64,000 nt of DNA from an uncultured Blautia sp. (lineage in GTDB: Bacteria > Bacillota > Clostridia > Lachnospirales > Lachnospiraceae), in assembly GCA_900549015.1 (NCBI GenBank), contig URMH01000006.1, positions 1-64,000 of the forward strand. Reading direction: 5' to 3'. Positions 15,811 through 25,383 of this stretch are shown piece after piece; the stretch's first letter is position 1, and each line of letters opens with the position of its first letter. Below the pieces are notes generated by a model, which did not search any database, had not been told where the DNA came from, and saw only the letters and a program-made list of their open reading frames with translations. The position numbers and the translations under genes were made by a program.

Positions 15811-16538
15811 ACCTTCCCCCCTCTCTCCGCCTTTTCCTGAAGCCGTTTCAGTATCCTTTTTTCCATTCTGGACACCTGCACCTGCGATATTTCCATAACT
15901 TTTGCAATTTCCGTCTGTGTCATGTCCTGAAAATAACGCATATATATAAGTCTTCTCTCCCGTGCGTCTAAATCTTTTAAAATTTCCTCCAAAAACAGCC
16001 TATTTAAAAGATGTTCCTGCTGATTTTCTTTTTCCGGAAGCTTGTCCAGAAGAGAAATCTCCTGCCCTTCCCCCTGATAAATAGTCTTTTGAAGAGATTC
16101 CACCTCCGCGCCGGATTCCAGAGTCATGACAAGCTCTTCCATCGGCATTTTCAGCTCTTCTCCAAGCTCTGTTAAAGTTGGTTCTCTCCCAAGCTTTCGT
16201 TCCAGACCTTCCCGCGCCTTATAAATCCGATAATGATTTTCCTTTAGAGAGCGGCTTACCTTCAGGATTCCGTCGTCCCGAAGGTAGCGCTTGATTTCCC
16301 CGGCGATCATAGGGACTGCATAGGTGGAAAACTGTACTTCAAAATCCAGGTTAAACTTATCTACCGCCTTTAAAAGCCCGATGCTTCCAATCTGAAAGAG
16401 GTCTTCCATCTCTACGCCTCTTCCTGCGAAGCGCCTTGCCACACTGTAAATAAGCCCTGTGTTTTCCTCAAATAAAGTATCTCTTGCTTCTTTATCCCCC
16501 TGGTGTGCGCGCCCGATGAGAGCAAGAGTCTGATTCAT
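15807..16538 (-). CDS. sigF: RNA polymerase sporulation sigma factor SigF
   Basis: Sigma-F is the first forespore-specific sigma factor. The 243-residue protein has region 2 (GLIYSVARRF, EDLFQIGSIGLLKAVDKF, FSTYAVPMIAGEIKRYLRDD), region 3 and region 4 with the helix-turn-helix (MTQTEIAKVMEISQVQVSRMEKR). It ends the classic spoIIAA-spoIIAB-sigF operon; the gap to spoIIAB is only 2 bp. SpoIIAB holds it inactive until SpoIIAA releases it after septation. Confident on context and motifs. Confidence 0.96.
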   Translation of the reverse strand: MNQTLALIGRAHQGDKEARDTLFEENTGLIYSVARRFAGRGVEMEDLFQIGSIGLLKAVDKFNLDFEVQFSTYAVPMIAGEIKRYLRDDGILKVSRSLKENHYRIYKAREGLERKLGREPTLTELGEELKMPMEELVMTLESGAEVESLQKTIYQGEGQEISLLDKLPEKENQQEHLLNRLFLEEILKDLDARERRLIYMRYFQDMTQTEIAKVMEISQVQVSRMEKRILKRLQEKAERGGKV

Positions 16539-16540
16539 TT

Positions 16541-16966
16541 TTATCTCCTTATCGCTTTTTTCATATGGACTACCGTTCCCTCTCCCACTTTTGATTCTAC
16601 GGAAATTTCGTCCATAAAAGCTTCCATAAAGGTAAATCCCATTCCGGATCGGTCTTTTTCCGGCTTTGTGGTATAAAGTGGCTCCATTGCCTGTTTTACG
16701 TCCGGGATTCCCACACCCTCATCTTTTACGTCCACGAAAAGCTCCTGCCCTTTCAGGCGGCAGGTTACCCAAATCTTATGTATCTCCCCCTCATATCCGT
16801 GTATAATGCAGTTTGTGACAGCCTCAGAGACGGCCGTCTTTAAATCAGCCACCTCCTCAAGCGTAGGGTTTAACTGCGTGCTAAACGCAGCAACAGCCAC
16901 ACGCGCAAGGCTTTCATTTACAGGTCTGCTCTCAAAAACAATGGTCATTTCATTGGTGTTTTCCAT
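16541..16966 (-). CDS. spoIIAB: Anti-sigma-F factor SpoIIAB
   Basis: A 141-residue GHKL-type serine kinase that binds and inhibits sigma-F and phosphorylates SpoIIAA. The N box (ADLKTAVSEAVTNCIIHGY), the G1 box (VDVKDEGVGIPD) and the G2 region (DRSGMGFTFMEAF) of the ATP site are visible. It sits between spoIIAA and sigF in the usual order, with 18 bp upstream and 2 bp downstream, so the three are co-expressed. Confidence 0.96.
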   Translation of the reverse strand: MENTNEMTIVFESRPVNESLARVAVAAFSTQLNPTLEEVADLKTAVSEAVTNCIIHGYEGEIHKIWVTCRLKGQELFVDVKDEGVGIPDVKQAMEPLYTTKPEKDRSGMGFTFMEAFMDEISVESKVGEGTVVHMKKAIRR

Positions 16967-16984
16967 AGTATGCTCCCTCCCTTT

Positions 16985-17308
16985 CTAAACAGCCTCCGGT
17001 TCTCTGCTGATTTCCATAAATTTGCTCACTCCTGAAATGCGGAGAATTTTTTCAATGTGACGGTTTACATGAACGGCTCTGATACAGCCGCTGCACATGC
17101 CAAGCGTGCGGTAGCGTCCCATAATCAGCCCTATGCCGGAACTGTCCATAAATGTTGTTTCTGAAAAGTCAAATTCTATTGTCTTAATATAAATTTTTTC
17201 CATGATCCTGTCTGCTGTTCTCCGCACATAATCAGATACCGGGTGATCCACCTCCCCCGGAAGTACGATCGTAAGACAGGTTCCCTCTGTTTTAAAAACA
17301 GGTTCCAT
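16985..17308 (-). CDS. spoIIAA: Anti-anti-sigma factor SpoIIAA
   Basis: A 107-residue STAS-domain protein. When dephosphorylated by SpoIIE it binds SpoIIAB and frees sigma-F. The phosphorylated serine lies in the conserved FMDSSGIGLIMGRYR motif. It is first in the spoIIA operon and follows a GGGGG-rich binding site. I could not find a convincing sigma-H promoter in the 70 bp upstream, although that is the expected control. Confidence 0.95.
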   Translation of the reverse strand: MEPVFKTEGTCLTIVLPGEVDHPVSDYVRRTADRIMEKIYIKTIEFDFSETTFMDSSGIGLIMGRYRTLGMCSGCIRAVHVNRHIEKILRISGVSKFMEISREPEAV

Positions 17309-17381
17309 GATAATTTCCCCCTTATTTTCTTTCTATTCCCATTTTTCAAAAAAATATGCGTTTTTTATTATTTTAAGGTAC

Positions 17382-17409
17382 AAAAAAAGGACATACGTAT
17401 CGTATATCC
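17382..17409 (-). terminator. Terminator after the TPR gene
   Basis: On the minus strand GGATATACG pairs with CGTATGTCC (one G-U), followed by seven T. It separates the TPR/zinc-ribbon gene from the spoIIA operon. Confidence 0.75.
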
Positions 17410-17441
17410 CCTTTTTGGAGGCTTCTCATTCGCTGTGCCCG

Positions 17442-18734
17442 TTATTCATAGTCGCCTTCGCCGCTGTAGTCGCTTCCGTCTTCATAGCTGCCCTCACCGC
17501 CATCAGTCATTCCGGTATCCTCCTCGTCTGCTCCTGCTTCCGAAGAACCGTCTCCCGTTTCCGGCTCCTGTTCTCCCTCTCCGTCAGAGGTGTCCTCAAT
17601 TCCGGTAACTCCTGTATTATTACAGATTGTGGTATAAATCCCTTTCATGCTATCCGAAAGGACATCGGCATATACTTTCTGAATTTCCAGTGCAGCGCTG
17701 TCCATATCCTCCTGCTGCATGGCTGCGTAAGCATTAAATAGCGCCTCATAACTCTGGCTTTTCTGTTTTTCCTCTTCTATCTGTTTTGCCGCAGCCTCCG
17801 CTGTATCATCAGACCGCTGTACCTCTCCCTGTACCTTTGAAAGTTCTGCTCCCTGGCTTGCAAGAGATTCGCTGTAATTGATGATCTGCTCATTTGCCTC
17901 CCTGTAAATTCCCTGGCGAATTGCAGGAACTGCAAGGAACCAAAGCGCCGCCGCTCCTGCTGCGAATCCTGCTGCCAGAGTAAAAAATAAGGAAGCTTTT
18001 GACCGTTCTTTATACGGAGCCGTATTCACAGCCGTATCTCTGTCCCTGTCAATACTCTCTCTGTTTCCTTCAAGAAATCTTCCTTTGCTTTTCTTCTCAA
18101 GGCGGGTAGTAACGCCTGTCTGCTCATCAATCTCCCTTAAAAAGCGCAGAGTAGTCGTGTTTGTCTTATCAATTTTCGCAGCTTTTTTCAGGATTCTTCT
18201 CGCCTTGTTCCACTCCTGATTTTTCATCTGGATCAGGGCAAGCAGGTGATACCCCTTGATCAGCTTTGGATTCTGAGTCAGAATTTTTCGAAGCTGAATG
18301 GCAGCCATATCTTCATGACCTTCTCTGCAAAGGGCAAGGGCATGGTTGTACTTTTTAATTGTTTCGTTGATTGCTTCCAGTTTATTGGAATTTGCCTGAA
18401 GCTTATTAATATATTCCGAAGCAAGATTTCTTGCAGGCTGCAGGTTTTTGCTGATAACCCACTCGCTTAACGCCGCCACAACCTCTCCGGTCTCAAAGTA
18501 TACAAGACCCAGAAGGTTTCTCGCCTGGATATTTGACTTATTATAGGTAAGGCTCTGCTTCAGACAGCTGATCGCCCCGGAAAGGTCGCGGATACTCGCT
18601 TTTTCCAATCCCTGATTATAGTAAAGCTTGGAAAGATACTCCACCTTTTTCTGGATCAGGACATTACAGCCGCAGCGCGGACAATAATCAAGATCCATAT
18701 CCGTAAGGCGTGTGCCACAATTCATGCAGTTCAT
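17442..18734 (-). CDS. Zinc-ribbon and TPR membrane protein
   Basis: A 430-residue protein of unknown function. The N-terminus is a zinc ribbon (CMNCG and CPRCGC, residues 3-23). Tetratricopeptide-like helical repeats fill about 30-210. A single transmembrane segment lies near 255-275, followed by a coiled coil rich in Glu, Gln and Lys, and an acidic tail of Gly, Glu, Asp and Ser. The arrangement suggests a membrane-anchored scaffold with the TPR part in the cytoplasm. A clean AAGGAG site precedes it. It follows a 50-residue gene and folC and ends at a terminator just before spoIIA; a sporulation or envelope role is only a guess from position. Confidence 0.75.
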   Translation of the reverse strand: MNCMNCGTRLTDMDLDYCPRCGCNVLIQKKVEYLSKLYYNQGLEKASIRDLSGAISCLKQSLTYNKSNIQARNLLGLVYFETGEVVAALSEWVISKNLQPARNLASEYINKLQANSNKLEAINETIKKYNHALALCREGHEDMAAIQLRKILTQNPKLIKGYHLLALIQMKNQEWNKARRILKKAAKIDKTNTTTLRFLREIDEQTGVTTRLEKKSKGRFLEGNRESIDRDRDTAVNTAPYKERSKASLFFTLAAGFAAGAAALWFLAVPAIRQGIYREANEQIINYSESLASQGAELSKVQGEVQRSDDTAEAAAKQIEEEKQKSQSYEALFNAYAAMQQEDMDSAALEIQKVYADVLSDSMKGIYTTICNNTGVTGIEDTSDGEGEQEPETGDGSSEAGADEEDTGMTDGGEGSYEDGSDYSGEGDYE

Positions 18735-18744
18735 TGCTTTCTCC

Positions 18745-18897
18745 TTATCTTACCCGTCTGTTGCTTTTTGCTTCCCGGAGCATTTCCTGAAGAATATCCA
18801 GAATATCTGTCAGCTCCCGGTCATAAATCGCTCCTTCTGCGTCTGCCACATCGAGACATGGTTCAAACTTTTTCAGTTCCTCTTCGTAATCAATCAT
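18745..18897 (-). CDS. Small conserved-looking protein, 50 residues
   Basis: A short acidic protein, MIDYEEELKKFEPCLDVADA at its start and ending in LQEMLREAKSNRRVR. An AGGAG site precedes the ATG, which overlaps the folC stop by eight bases, and the TPR gene starts 10 bp after its stop. This tight packing makes it very likely a real gene of the operon. No domain or function is recognised; it is predicted helical and soluble. Confidence 0.7.
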   Translation of the reverse strand: MIDYEEELKKFEPCLDVADAEGAIYDRELTDILDILQEMLREAKSNRRVR

Positions 18898-20191
18898 ATT
18901 TTTTTCTCCTAATCACATCTTTCACTTCTCCTACAAGATAAAGGGAGCCTACACAAAACAGCATTCCGTCTTCTCCCTTTAATTTAAGAGCCAGTGGGAA
19001 GGCTTCCTCTGTCTTATCGCAAACCTGTACATCTGTACAGCCATTTTCCCGGAAAAGTTTCGCAAATTCCTCTGCCGGAACTTCACGGTAGCCTCCTACC
19101 TGCGTTACCACAACGTGGGAAAGCTTAATTTTTCCGCATATAGAGGAAATCATATCTTTATAATCCTTATCGTCTACCGCGGAAAAAAGAAGAGTCAGAG
19201 GACATTCCTCCTGGAAATGTGCTGCCGTCTCCACAAATTTTTCCACGCCGTCCTCATTGTGCGCGCCGTCCACAATTACGCCGGGAAGCACCGTTTCCAT
19301 TCTTCCCTGCCACCTTGTACGCAGAAGTCCGTCCTTTAAGTTTTCAACGGAAACAGGAATATTCTCCTTTAATACCTCCATTGTTTTTAAGGCAAGGGAC
19401 GCATTCATAACCTGATATTTCGCGATGAAGGGAATGGAAAATATAATATCCCCATAATACCCATTCTTCAGGGAAAAATCAATGCCTGTCCTTGTATTTT
19501 TATAAATTTCGGCATCTTCCTGTTTCACCTCAAAATAAGGGCTTTGAAGTTCCTCTGCTTTTTTTCGTATCACCTCTGCCGCTTCTTCTGAGTTGCCGTC
19601 AAAAATCACAGGTACTCCGGGAACAATAATGCCTGCCTTCTCCCCTGCAATTTCGCCAACCGTATTTCCAAGATACTGCATATGATCCAGGCTGATGGAA
19701 GTGATCACGCAGGCTGCCGGAGCTTCCACTGCCGTTGTGGCGTCCAGTCGTCCCCCAAGCCCTGTCTCAAGAGTCACGTAATCCACGCCTGCCTCTGCAA
19801 AAATCACCATTCCCATAAGGAAAAGCATTTCGAAATAGGTTGGATGATAGCTTCCCTCCGCTACAAGCTCGTCTGCAAGATGTTTTACTTTCTCAAAAGC
19901 ATTTAAAAATGTTTTATCATCAATTTCTGTCTCATTAATCTGGAACCGCTCGTTAATCCGGACAAGATGCGGAGAAGTAAAAAGTCCACAGGAATACCCT
20001 GCTTCCCTGAGCACAGAAGTAATAAACGCACAGGTACTTCCTTTTCCGTTTGTTCCTGCCACATGAATCACCTTAAACTGCTTTTCCGGACTTCCCAGTC
20101 TTCTTAAGCATTCCTTTGTGTGTTCCAGGCTGTTTTTCTTTGTAAATTTCGGTGTTTCCTCAATATAAGCAACTGCTTCTTCATAATTCAT
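18890..20191 (-). CDS. folC: Folylpolyglutamate synthase / dihydrofolate synthase
   Basis: A Mur-ligase-family enzyme (433 residues) that adds glutamate to folates. The ATP-binding P-loop is HVAGTNGKGSTCAFI, followed by GLFTSPHL, the omega-loop motif, then ETGLGGRLDATT and the C-terminal VDGAHNEDGVEKF. The start at 20191 (MNYEEAVAYIEET) is the family's usual N-terminus. A promoter with perfect TATAAT lies upstream, surrounded by three copies of GTTACGAT that look like operators. It heads a short operon with the 50-residue gene and the TPR gene. Confidence 0.93.
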   Translation of the reverse strand: MNYEEAVAYIEETPKFTKKNSLEHTKECLRRLGSPEKQFKVIHVAGTNGKGSTCAFITSVLREAGYSCGLFTSPHLVRINERFQINETEIDDKTFLNAFEKVKHLADELVAEGSYHPTYFEMLFLMGMVIFAEAGVDYVTLETGLGGRLDATTAVEAPAACVITSISLDHMQYLGNTVGEIAGEKAGIIVPGVPVIFDGNSEEAAEVIRKKAEELQSPYFEVKQEDAEIYKNTRTGIDFSLKNGYYGDIIFSIPFIAKYQVMNASLALKTMEVLKENIPVSVENLKDGLLRTRWQGRMETVLPGVIVDGAHNEDGVEKFVETAAHFQEECPLTLLFSAVDDKDYKDMISSICGKIKLSHVVVTQVGGYREVPAEEFAKLFRENGCTDVQVCDKTEEAFPLALKLKGEDGMLFCVGSLYLVGEVKDVIRRKKYD

Positions 20192-20235
20192 AAAAAATTC
20201 CACCACTTATCTATAATGTATTGTACGGATTTTAA

Positions 20236-20318
20236 AAACCGTTACGATACCATTATATATGAGTGGTGGAAGATGTCCAGTCCTAATCGTAACAAATTAT
20301 CCGACACGATGTTACGAT
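20236..20318 (-). promoter_or_regulatory. folC promoter with three GTTACGAT-type sites
   Basis: On the minus strand TGGACA and TATAAT are spaced by 16 bp. GTTACGAT occurs near 20242 around the likely start site. Two further copies in opposite orientation (ATCGTAACA 20286-20294, TGTTACGAT 20310-20318) form an inverted pair upstream of the -35 box. Repeated, promoter-flanking placement suggests a repressor or activator site; no known regulator is matched. The inverted pair could also be a plain hairpin. Confidence 0.45.
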
Positions 20319-20322
20319 TTTT

Positions 20323-22344
20323 CTATTCTTTATTTAATTTCCACTTATTTTCATCAAAGAGGGCATAACAGGAGCGGTCATAGCTCTTACTTAATGCCTT
20401 TCTCGTTGAACTGTTGCTTCTCTGCACAACGGACAGACGGTCAAAATCTGTAAGCTCCGTACCGGAAATAATCAGGGTAGTCGGATTCACATACACCGTA
20501 TCGTACCAGTCGCCGTTTAATTTCACCTGACTGGACGGCGTAAAGTTTGTACCGTGGATATAATATGTAAAGTCCGAAGGCGAAACAAGCGAAATGGAAT
20601 CAAGAGTCACGTCGTAAAGTCCCATTTTCATCTTTGTCCGCTCAAAAGGATTTTCTCCGTCATACGCGTATCTCTCTCCGTAAAGAAGGTCATACTGAAG
20701 CGTTTCCAGATCTACCTGGTAATTCTTTGTATTTCTTCTTGCCTGGTGATAACGGAAAACTGTTCCCTCGTGGATTCCTACCCGATCGAGAACCTCCGCT
20801 GCCATCTGATATGCCGCAAGGTTTTCATCCTTTTTCTCAAGTCCGAAATTATCCCAGATGACATATTCTGTCTGGAAAAGGTACTTGTTTTTTACGTCCT
20901 CTACTGTAAGGTCCATAGTAGGAAGATGATCGCCGTACATTACAAGAACCACGTCCTCGGGATATTCTGAAAGCGCATCGGTAAGCTCTTTTACAAAATT
21001 ATCCATTGCCCGGATTTCATTTACATAGTACTCCCACTTATAATCCTGCTCTTCTGTGGGAGAACCGGAAACCGTAATTTCCGGATCATTTAAAACAGGC
21101 TCCGCCGGATAATCTCCATGTCCCTGCACGGAAATGGTATACACATAATCCGGCTCCTCTGTAGCGTCCAGACACTTGATGATCTCGTCTGTAAGGATTT
21201 CGTCCTTCACCCAGCCCAACAGGTTTTTATCGTCCTCTTCCGGCATATATTCTTCGGAAGTGAACGTATCAAACCCGAGATTCGGGAAAATACTTCTTCT
21301 TCCATAGAAATTCGCCTCATTGTTATGAATGGCATGTGTGGCGTATCCCAGATCTTTTAAAACATAAGGGGTGCTTTCGCATGTAGTTTCCTTCAGAATG
21401 CTCTTATACGGATATTCTCCCGGTCCGAAATAGTGAAGGCTCATTCCCGTGATTGTCTCAAATTCTGTATTTGCCGTACCTGCGCCCACGGAGGGAACTT
21501 TAAAATATCCTGAAGAATATTCCTTCATCAGTTTCCGGAAGGTCGGAATCGGGTCTTCCGATATATTCAGGTAATTTACAAGCGTTGGGTCAAAAAAGGA
21601 TTCCAGCTGCAAAAACAGAATATTCGGCTTTTTCTCCTCTTTTGTTTTCGGAAGATTTTCTTCCGTATTCTGGATCCTGTCTATCTCTTCCGGAGAGTAA
21701 TCCCTGGGGCAGCTGATTCCCGTATTGAAAATCGTAGTTGCCAGACAGTAGGGATACCCGTAATCCTCGTAAGCGAAGGCGATATTTCCAAAATAATTAG
21801 ATAACACCCTCTTTTCCAGTGCAAGCTGTGTAATGCCGCCAAAGGCAAGCACTCCCGCAAGCACAAGCGGAATATTATAACGATATTTCAACGGTCCTTT
21901 GTACTTCGGCGCTTTGATAAACATTCCCAGAAGAATCACTGCCAGAATGCCCAGTACGATGTACACAAGGGTAACGCCGTAAGAAGGCAGGTATTTCTTG
22001 GCAATGGCAAGTCCGTCTGTCACCATCGCAATGTCCGGTCCTGTAAAAGGAGTGACACGGTTCATAAGAAGAATGCCGTTTGTAATTCCAAGAAGCAGCC
22101 AGAATATACTGACAAACGCCCTCCAGAATACCCTTCTCCGGAACAGGTAGGCAATGAGCATTGTTGTAAAAATAAATCCTGCGTTGTATGCGAATACAAG
22201 AGGTTTATTTATCATAAAATCCCATGCTTCCGCAAAAGAATGACGGCTCATCGCCTCAATTATAAAGTACATAACCGCGCAGCCCAGCGCCTGAAGGATC
22301 AGCGAGATCCTGTTACAGAAATCACAGAGCTTTTGCTTATTCAT
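20323..22344 (-). CDS. LtaS-like sulfatase-family phosphoglycerol transferase
   Basis: A 673-residue envelope enzyme with about five N-terminal membrane helices (to about residue 210) and an extracellular sulfatase-fold domain. Visible active-site features of lipoteichoic acid synthases are the QLESFFDP metal site, the nucleophile threonine in VGAGTANTEFE, HNNEANFYGRR and MYGDHLP. The C-terminal 90 residues form an extra beta-rich domain (SPSDFTYYIHGTNFTPSSQV). Such enzymes transfer glycerophosphate from phosphatidylglycerol to polymers or glycolipids. It lies 15 bp after valS on the same strand, probably read through from it. Whether it makes true lipoteichoic acid cannot be told. Confidence 0.87.
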   Translation of the reverse strand: MNKQKLCDFCNRISLILQALGCAVMYFIIEAMSRHSFAEAWDFMINKPLVFAYNAGFIFTTMLIAYLFRRRVFWRAFVSIFWLLLGITNGILLMNRVTPFTGPDIAMVTDGLAIAKKYLPSYGVTLVYIVLGILAVILLGMFIKAPKYKGPLKYRYNIPLVLAGVLAFGGITQLALEKRVLSNYFGNIAFAYEDYGYPYCLATTIFNTGISCPRDYSPEEIDRIQNTEENLPKTKEEKKPNILFLQLESFFDPTLVNYLNISEDPIPTFRKLMKEYSSGYFKVPSVGAGTANTEFETITGMSLHYFGPGEYPYKSILKETTCESTPYVLKDLGYATHAIHNNEANFYGRRSIFPNLGFDTFTSEEYMPEEDDKNLLGWVKDEILTDEIIKCLDATEEPDYVYTISVQGHGDYPAEPVLNDPEITVSGSPTEEQDYKWEYYVNEIRAMDNFVKELTDALSEYPEDVVLVMYGDHLPTMDLTVEDVKNKYLFQTEYVIWDNFGLEKKDENLAAYQMAAEVLDRVGIHEGTVFRYHQARRNTKNYQVDLETLQYDLLYGERYAYDGENPFERTKMKMGLYDVTLDSISLVSPSDFTYYIHGTNFTPSSQVKLNGDWYDTVYVNPTTLIISGTELTDFDRLSVVQRSNSSTRKALSKSYDRSCYALFDENKWKLNKE

Positions 22345-22359
22345 TCAACCACTCCTTTA

Positions 22360-25014
22360 TCACTTCTCAAGCTGAGAAAGCTGTGTGCTGACTTTTTCTT
22401 TCATCTCAATGTATTTCTGAAGCTTTTCTTTTTCTGCTGCTACCTTTGCTTCAGGTGCTTTATTTACAAAGTTCGGATTATTGAGCATTCCCTCACAGCG
22501 GGCAATTTCCTTTGTGAGACGCTCTTTTTCTTTTGTGAGGCGTTCCAGTTCTTTTTCCCTGTCTACCAGGTCTTCAAGCGGAAGATATACGACTGCGTTG
22601 GAAACAACAACAGATACGGCGTCCTCTCCGATTCCAGCCTTGTCTTCCTGTACGTGGATTTCTTTTGCAAGGGCAAGATTTACAAAGGATTTCTGGCTTT
22701 CTTCGTACATTTTGCATACTTCCGCATTTTTTCCTACAATATAGACATTTGTCTTTTTATTTGCAGGTACGTTCATCTCTGTTCTTGTATTACGGATTCC
22801 GCGCACTACCTCTTTGAAGCTTTCCACTGCAAGCTCTGCCTCAGGGAAAGACCACTCTTCTTTATATTCCGGCCATTTGGAGATCATAATGGATTCCTCT
22901 TCCGGAAGAAGGGTACAGAAGATTTCCTCTGTAATAAACGGCATATACGGGTGAAGAAGCTTTAAGCCTTCTGTGAGCGCTGTGCGGAGTGTCCACAGAG
23001 CTGCGTTGGCTGCCTCCGGGTTTTCCTCTGCTTTCCAGAGACGAACCTTGGCCATCTCGATGTACCAGTCGCAAAGCTCGTCCCAGAGGAAATCATAAAC
23101 CTTCTGTACGGCAATGCCGATCTCATATTTATCCATGTTTTCTGTCACTTCACGGATCACTGTATTCAGGTGAGACAGGATCCATTTGTCCTCCGGACAG
23201 AAATCTGCAAGATTTTCCGGCTCTTTTACTGTTTTTCCTTCCAGATTCATCATAATGAAACGGGAAGCATTCCAGATTTTATTTGCAAAGTTACGGCTTG
23301 ACTCTACTCTCTCCCAGTAGAAACGCATATCGTTTCCAGGCGCGTTTCCTGTCATAAGGGTGAGGCGGAGCGCATCTGCACCGTATTTGTCGATAACTTC
23401 AAGCGGGTCGATTCCGTTTCCAAGGGATTTGCTCATCTTGCGTCCCTGGGAGTCGCGCACAAGTCCGTGAATGAGAACATGATGGAACGGAACTTTTCCT
23501 GTCTGCTCGATAGCGGAAAATACCATACGGATAACCCAGAAGAAAATAATATCGTATCCTGTTACAAGTACGTCTGTCGGATAGAAGTATTCCATCTCCT
23601 CTGTTTTTTCCGGCCAGCCAAGAGTAGAGAACGGCCAGAGTGCGGAGCTGAACCATGTATCAAGCGTATCCTCGTCCTGATGAAGATGTGTGCAGCCGCA
23701 TTTCGGACATTTCTCCGGCATTTCTGCAGCAACCACAACCTCGCCGCACTCATCGCAGTAATATGCCGGGATTCTGTGTCCCCACCAGAGCTGACGGGAA
23801 ATACACCAGTCGCGGATATTTTCAAGCCAGTGCAGATATGTCTTGTCAAAACGCTCCGGAACGAAAGTGAGCTCTTTGTTATCCAGAGCTTCGATGGCAG
23901 CCTTTGCCATCTCGTCCATTTTTACAAACCACTGTGGCTTGATCATAGGCTCTACGGTTGTTCCGCAGCGGTCGTGTGTTCCTACGTTATGGGAATGTGG
24001 AACAACCTTTACAAGAAGTCCCAGCTCTTTTAAATCTTCCACCATTGCCTTACGCGCTTCGTAGCGGTCCATGCCTGCGTATTTTCCGCCAAGGCTGTTG
24101 ATGGTCGCATCGTCGTTCATAATGTTAATTTCCGGAAGGTTGTGTCTGCGTCCTACCTCAAAATCGTTAGGGTCGTGAGCAGGTGTGATCTTTACGCAGC
24201 CTGTACCAAATTCTTTGTCTACATATTCATCTGCAATGACCGGGATCTCTCTGTCTGTGAGAGGAAGCTTCAGCATTTTTCCAACAATGTCTTTATATCT
24301 TTCATCCTCCGGATTAACTGCAACTGCAGTATCTCCGAGAAGAGTTTCCGGACGTGTTGTTGCAATTTCCACGAATCTTCCTTCTTCTCCAACGATCGGG
24401 TAGTTGATGTGCCAGAAAAATCCGTCCTGATCCTCATGCTCTACCTCTGCATCGGAAATGGAAGTCTGGCATACAGGACACCAGTTGATGATACGGGATC
24501 CTTTGTAGATATATCCTTTTTCGTACAGCTTGATAAATACTTCCTGTACTGCCTTTGAGCAGCCCTCGTCCATTGTAAAGCGTTCTCTCTCCCAGTCAGC
24601 GGAAGCGCCGAGCTTCTTTAACTGATTGATGATTTTTCCGCCGTACTCTTCTTTCCACTCCCAGGCATGTTTTAAAAACTCTTCTCTTCCGATTTCGTTT
24701 TTGTCAATGCCTTCTTTTTTCAGTTTTTCAATAACCTTAACCTCTGTTGCGATTGCGGCATGGTCTGTTCCCGGCTGCCATAACGCCTCATAGCCCTGCA
24801 TTCTCTTAAAACGGATCAAAATATCCTGCATGGTCTCGTCAAGGGCGTGTCCCATGTGAAGCTGTCCTGTTACATTGGGCGGCGGCATCACAATCGTAAA
24901 AGGTTTCTTGTCCGGATTTACTTTTGCATGAAAGTATCCGTTGTCCATCCATTTTTTGTAAAGGCGTTCTTCAATGCCTTTCGGGTCATAAGTTTTTGCC
25001 AGTTCTTTACTCAT
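22360..25014 (-). CDS. valS: Valyl-tRNA synthetase
   Basis: Class I synthetase of 884 residues that charges tRNA-Val. The HIGH motif appears as [15 protein letters not shown], the KMSKS loop as [13 protein letters not shown], and the editing domain has [13 protein letters not shown] zinc-binding pair ([14 protein letters not shown]) sits near the middle, and the C-terminal coiled-coil arm ([19 protein letters not shown]) is typical of ValRS. The start at 25014 ([13 protein letters not shown]) follows a GAGGA site; upstream in-frame codons lie in the T-box leader. Controlled by the T-box directly upstream. Confidence 0.97.
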   Translation of the reverse strand: MSKELAKTYDPKGIEERLYKKWMDNGYFHAKVNPDKKPFTIVMPPPNVTGQLHMGHALDETMQDILIRFKRMQGYEALWQPGTDHAAIATEVKVIEKLKKEGIDKNEIGREEFLKHAWEWKEEYGGKIINQLKKLGASADWERERFTMDEGCSKAVQEVFIKLYEKGYIYKGSRIINWCPVCQTSISDAEVEHEDQDGFFWHINYPIVGEEGRFVEIATTRPETLLGDTAVAVNPEDERYKDIVGKMLKLPLTDREIPVIADEYVDKEFGTGCVKITPAHDPNDFEVGRRHNLPEINIMNDDATINSLGGKYAGMDRYEARKAMVEDLKELGLLVKVVPHSHNVGTHDRCGTTVEPMIKPQWFVKMDEMAKAAIEALDNKELTFVPERFDKTYLHWLENIRDWCISRQLWWGHRIPAYYCDECGEVVVAAEMPEKCPKCGCTHLHQDEDTLDTWFSSALWPFSTLGWPEKTEEMEYFYPTDVLVTGYDIIFFWVIRMVFSAIEQTGKVPFHHVLIHGLVRDSQGRKMSKSLGNGIDPLEVIDKYGADALRLTLMTGNAPGNDMRFYWERVESSRNFANKIWNASRFIMMNLEGKTVKEPENLADFCPEDKWILSHLNTVIREVTENMDKYEIGIAVQKVYDFLWDELCDWYIEMAKVRLWKAEENPEAANAALWTLRTALTEGLKLLHPYMPFITEEIFCTLLPEEESIMISKWPEYKEEWSFPEAELAVESFKEVVRGIRNTRTEMNVPANKKTNVYIVGKNAEVCKMYEESQKSFVNLALAKEIHVQEDKAGIGEDAVSVVVSNAVVYLPLEDLVDREKELERLTKEKERLTKEIARCEGMLNNPNFVNKAPEAKVAAEKEKLQKYIEMKEKVSTQLSQLEK

Positions 25015-25083
25015 AATGTCCTCCTGGTAAATATTTGAAAGTTTATCTGTTGGTTTCCTCTGTGTGAAGAATGTCTGTTTAAG

Positions 25084-25325
25084 AAAAACGCCCCTCACAC
25101 AAGCGTGTGAAGGGCGATTGTTGTCGCGGTACCACCTTCATTATGCAGAAAACCTGCACATCTCATTTCCCTTAACGCGGGTTACGGAAGAGCTTACCTC
25201 TTTTTCGGCTCTCCGGCTCCAAAGCTACCTTCACCTGTCTTCTGCATAAAATGTCTTCCAGCCTGCGGACATTTCTCTCTGTGTGCTCCGACAGCTTACT
25301 CCTCTTCTTCACAGCCGTTATCATG
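25084..25325 (-). ncRNA. T-box riboswitch, valine specific
   Basis: The T-box sequence AGGTGGTACCGCG lies at 25125-25137 on the minus strand, followed by a terminator hairpin (25084-25116) with T run. Stem I lies upstream, with a GAGTA bulge region, and a specifier position reading GTA (Val) just before the closing helix in GAAGGTAGCTTT. Uncharged tRNA-Val would stabilise the antiterminator and turn on valS. Confidence 0.93.
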
Positions 25326-25331
25326 GATTCT

Positions 25332-25360
25332 ACTATAATGAATATTTCTTTTTTTGTCAA
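25332..25360 (-). promoter_or_regulatory. valS promoter
   Basis: A consensus TTGACA (25355-25360) and TATAGT (25332-25337) with exactly 17 bp between them. The start site would fall just before stem I of the T-box. Confidence 0.85.
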
Positions 25361-25383
25361 GAAGATGTCCTTCGATTTCACAC

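Noticed and set aside
17308..17390. Sigma-H promoter before spoIIAA
   Set aside because: A GGGAAT could serve as -10, but no AGGA-type -35 lies at a suitable distance.
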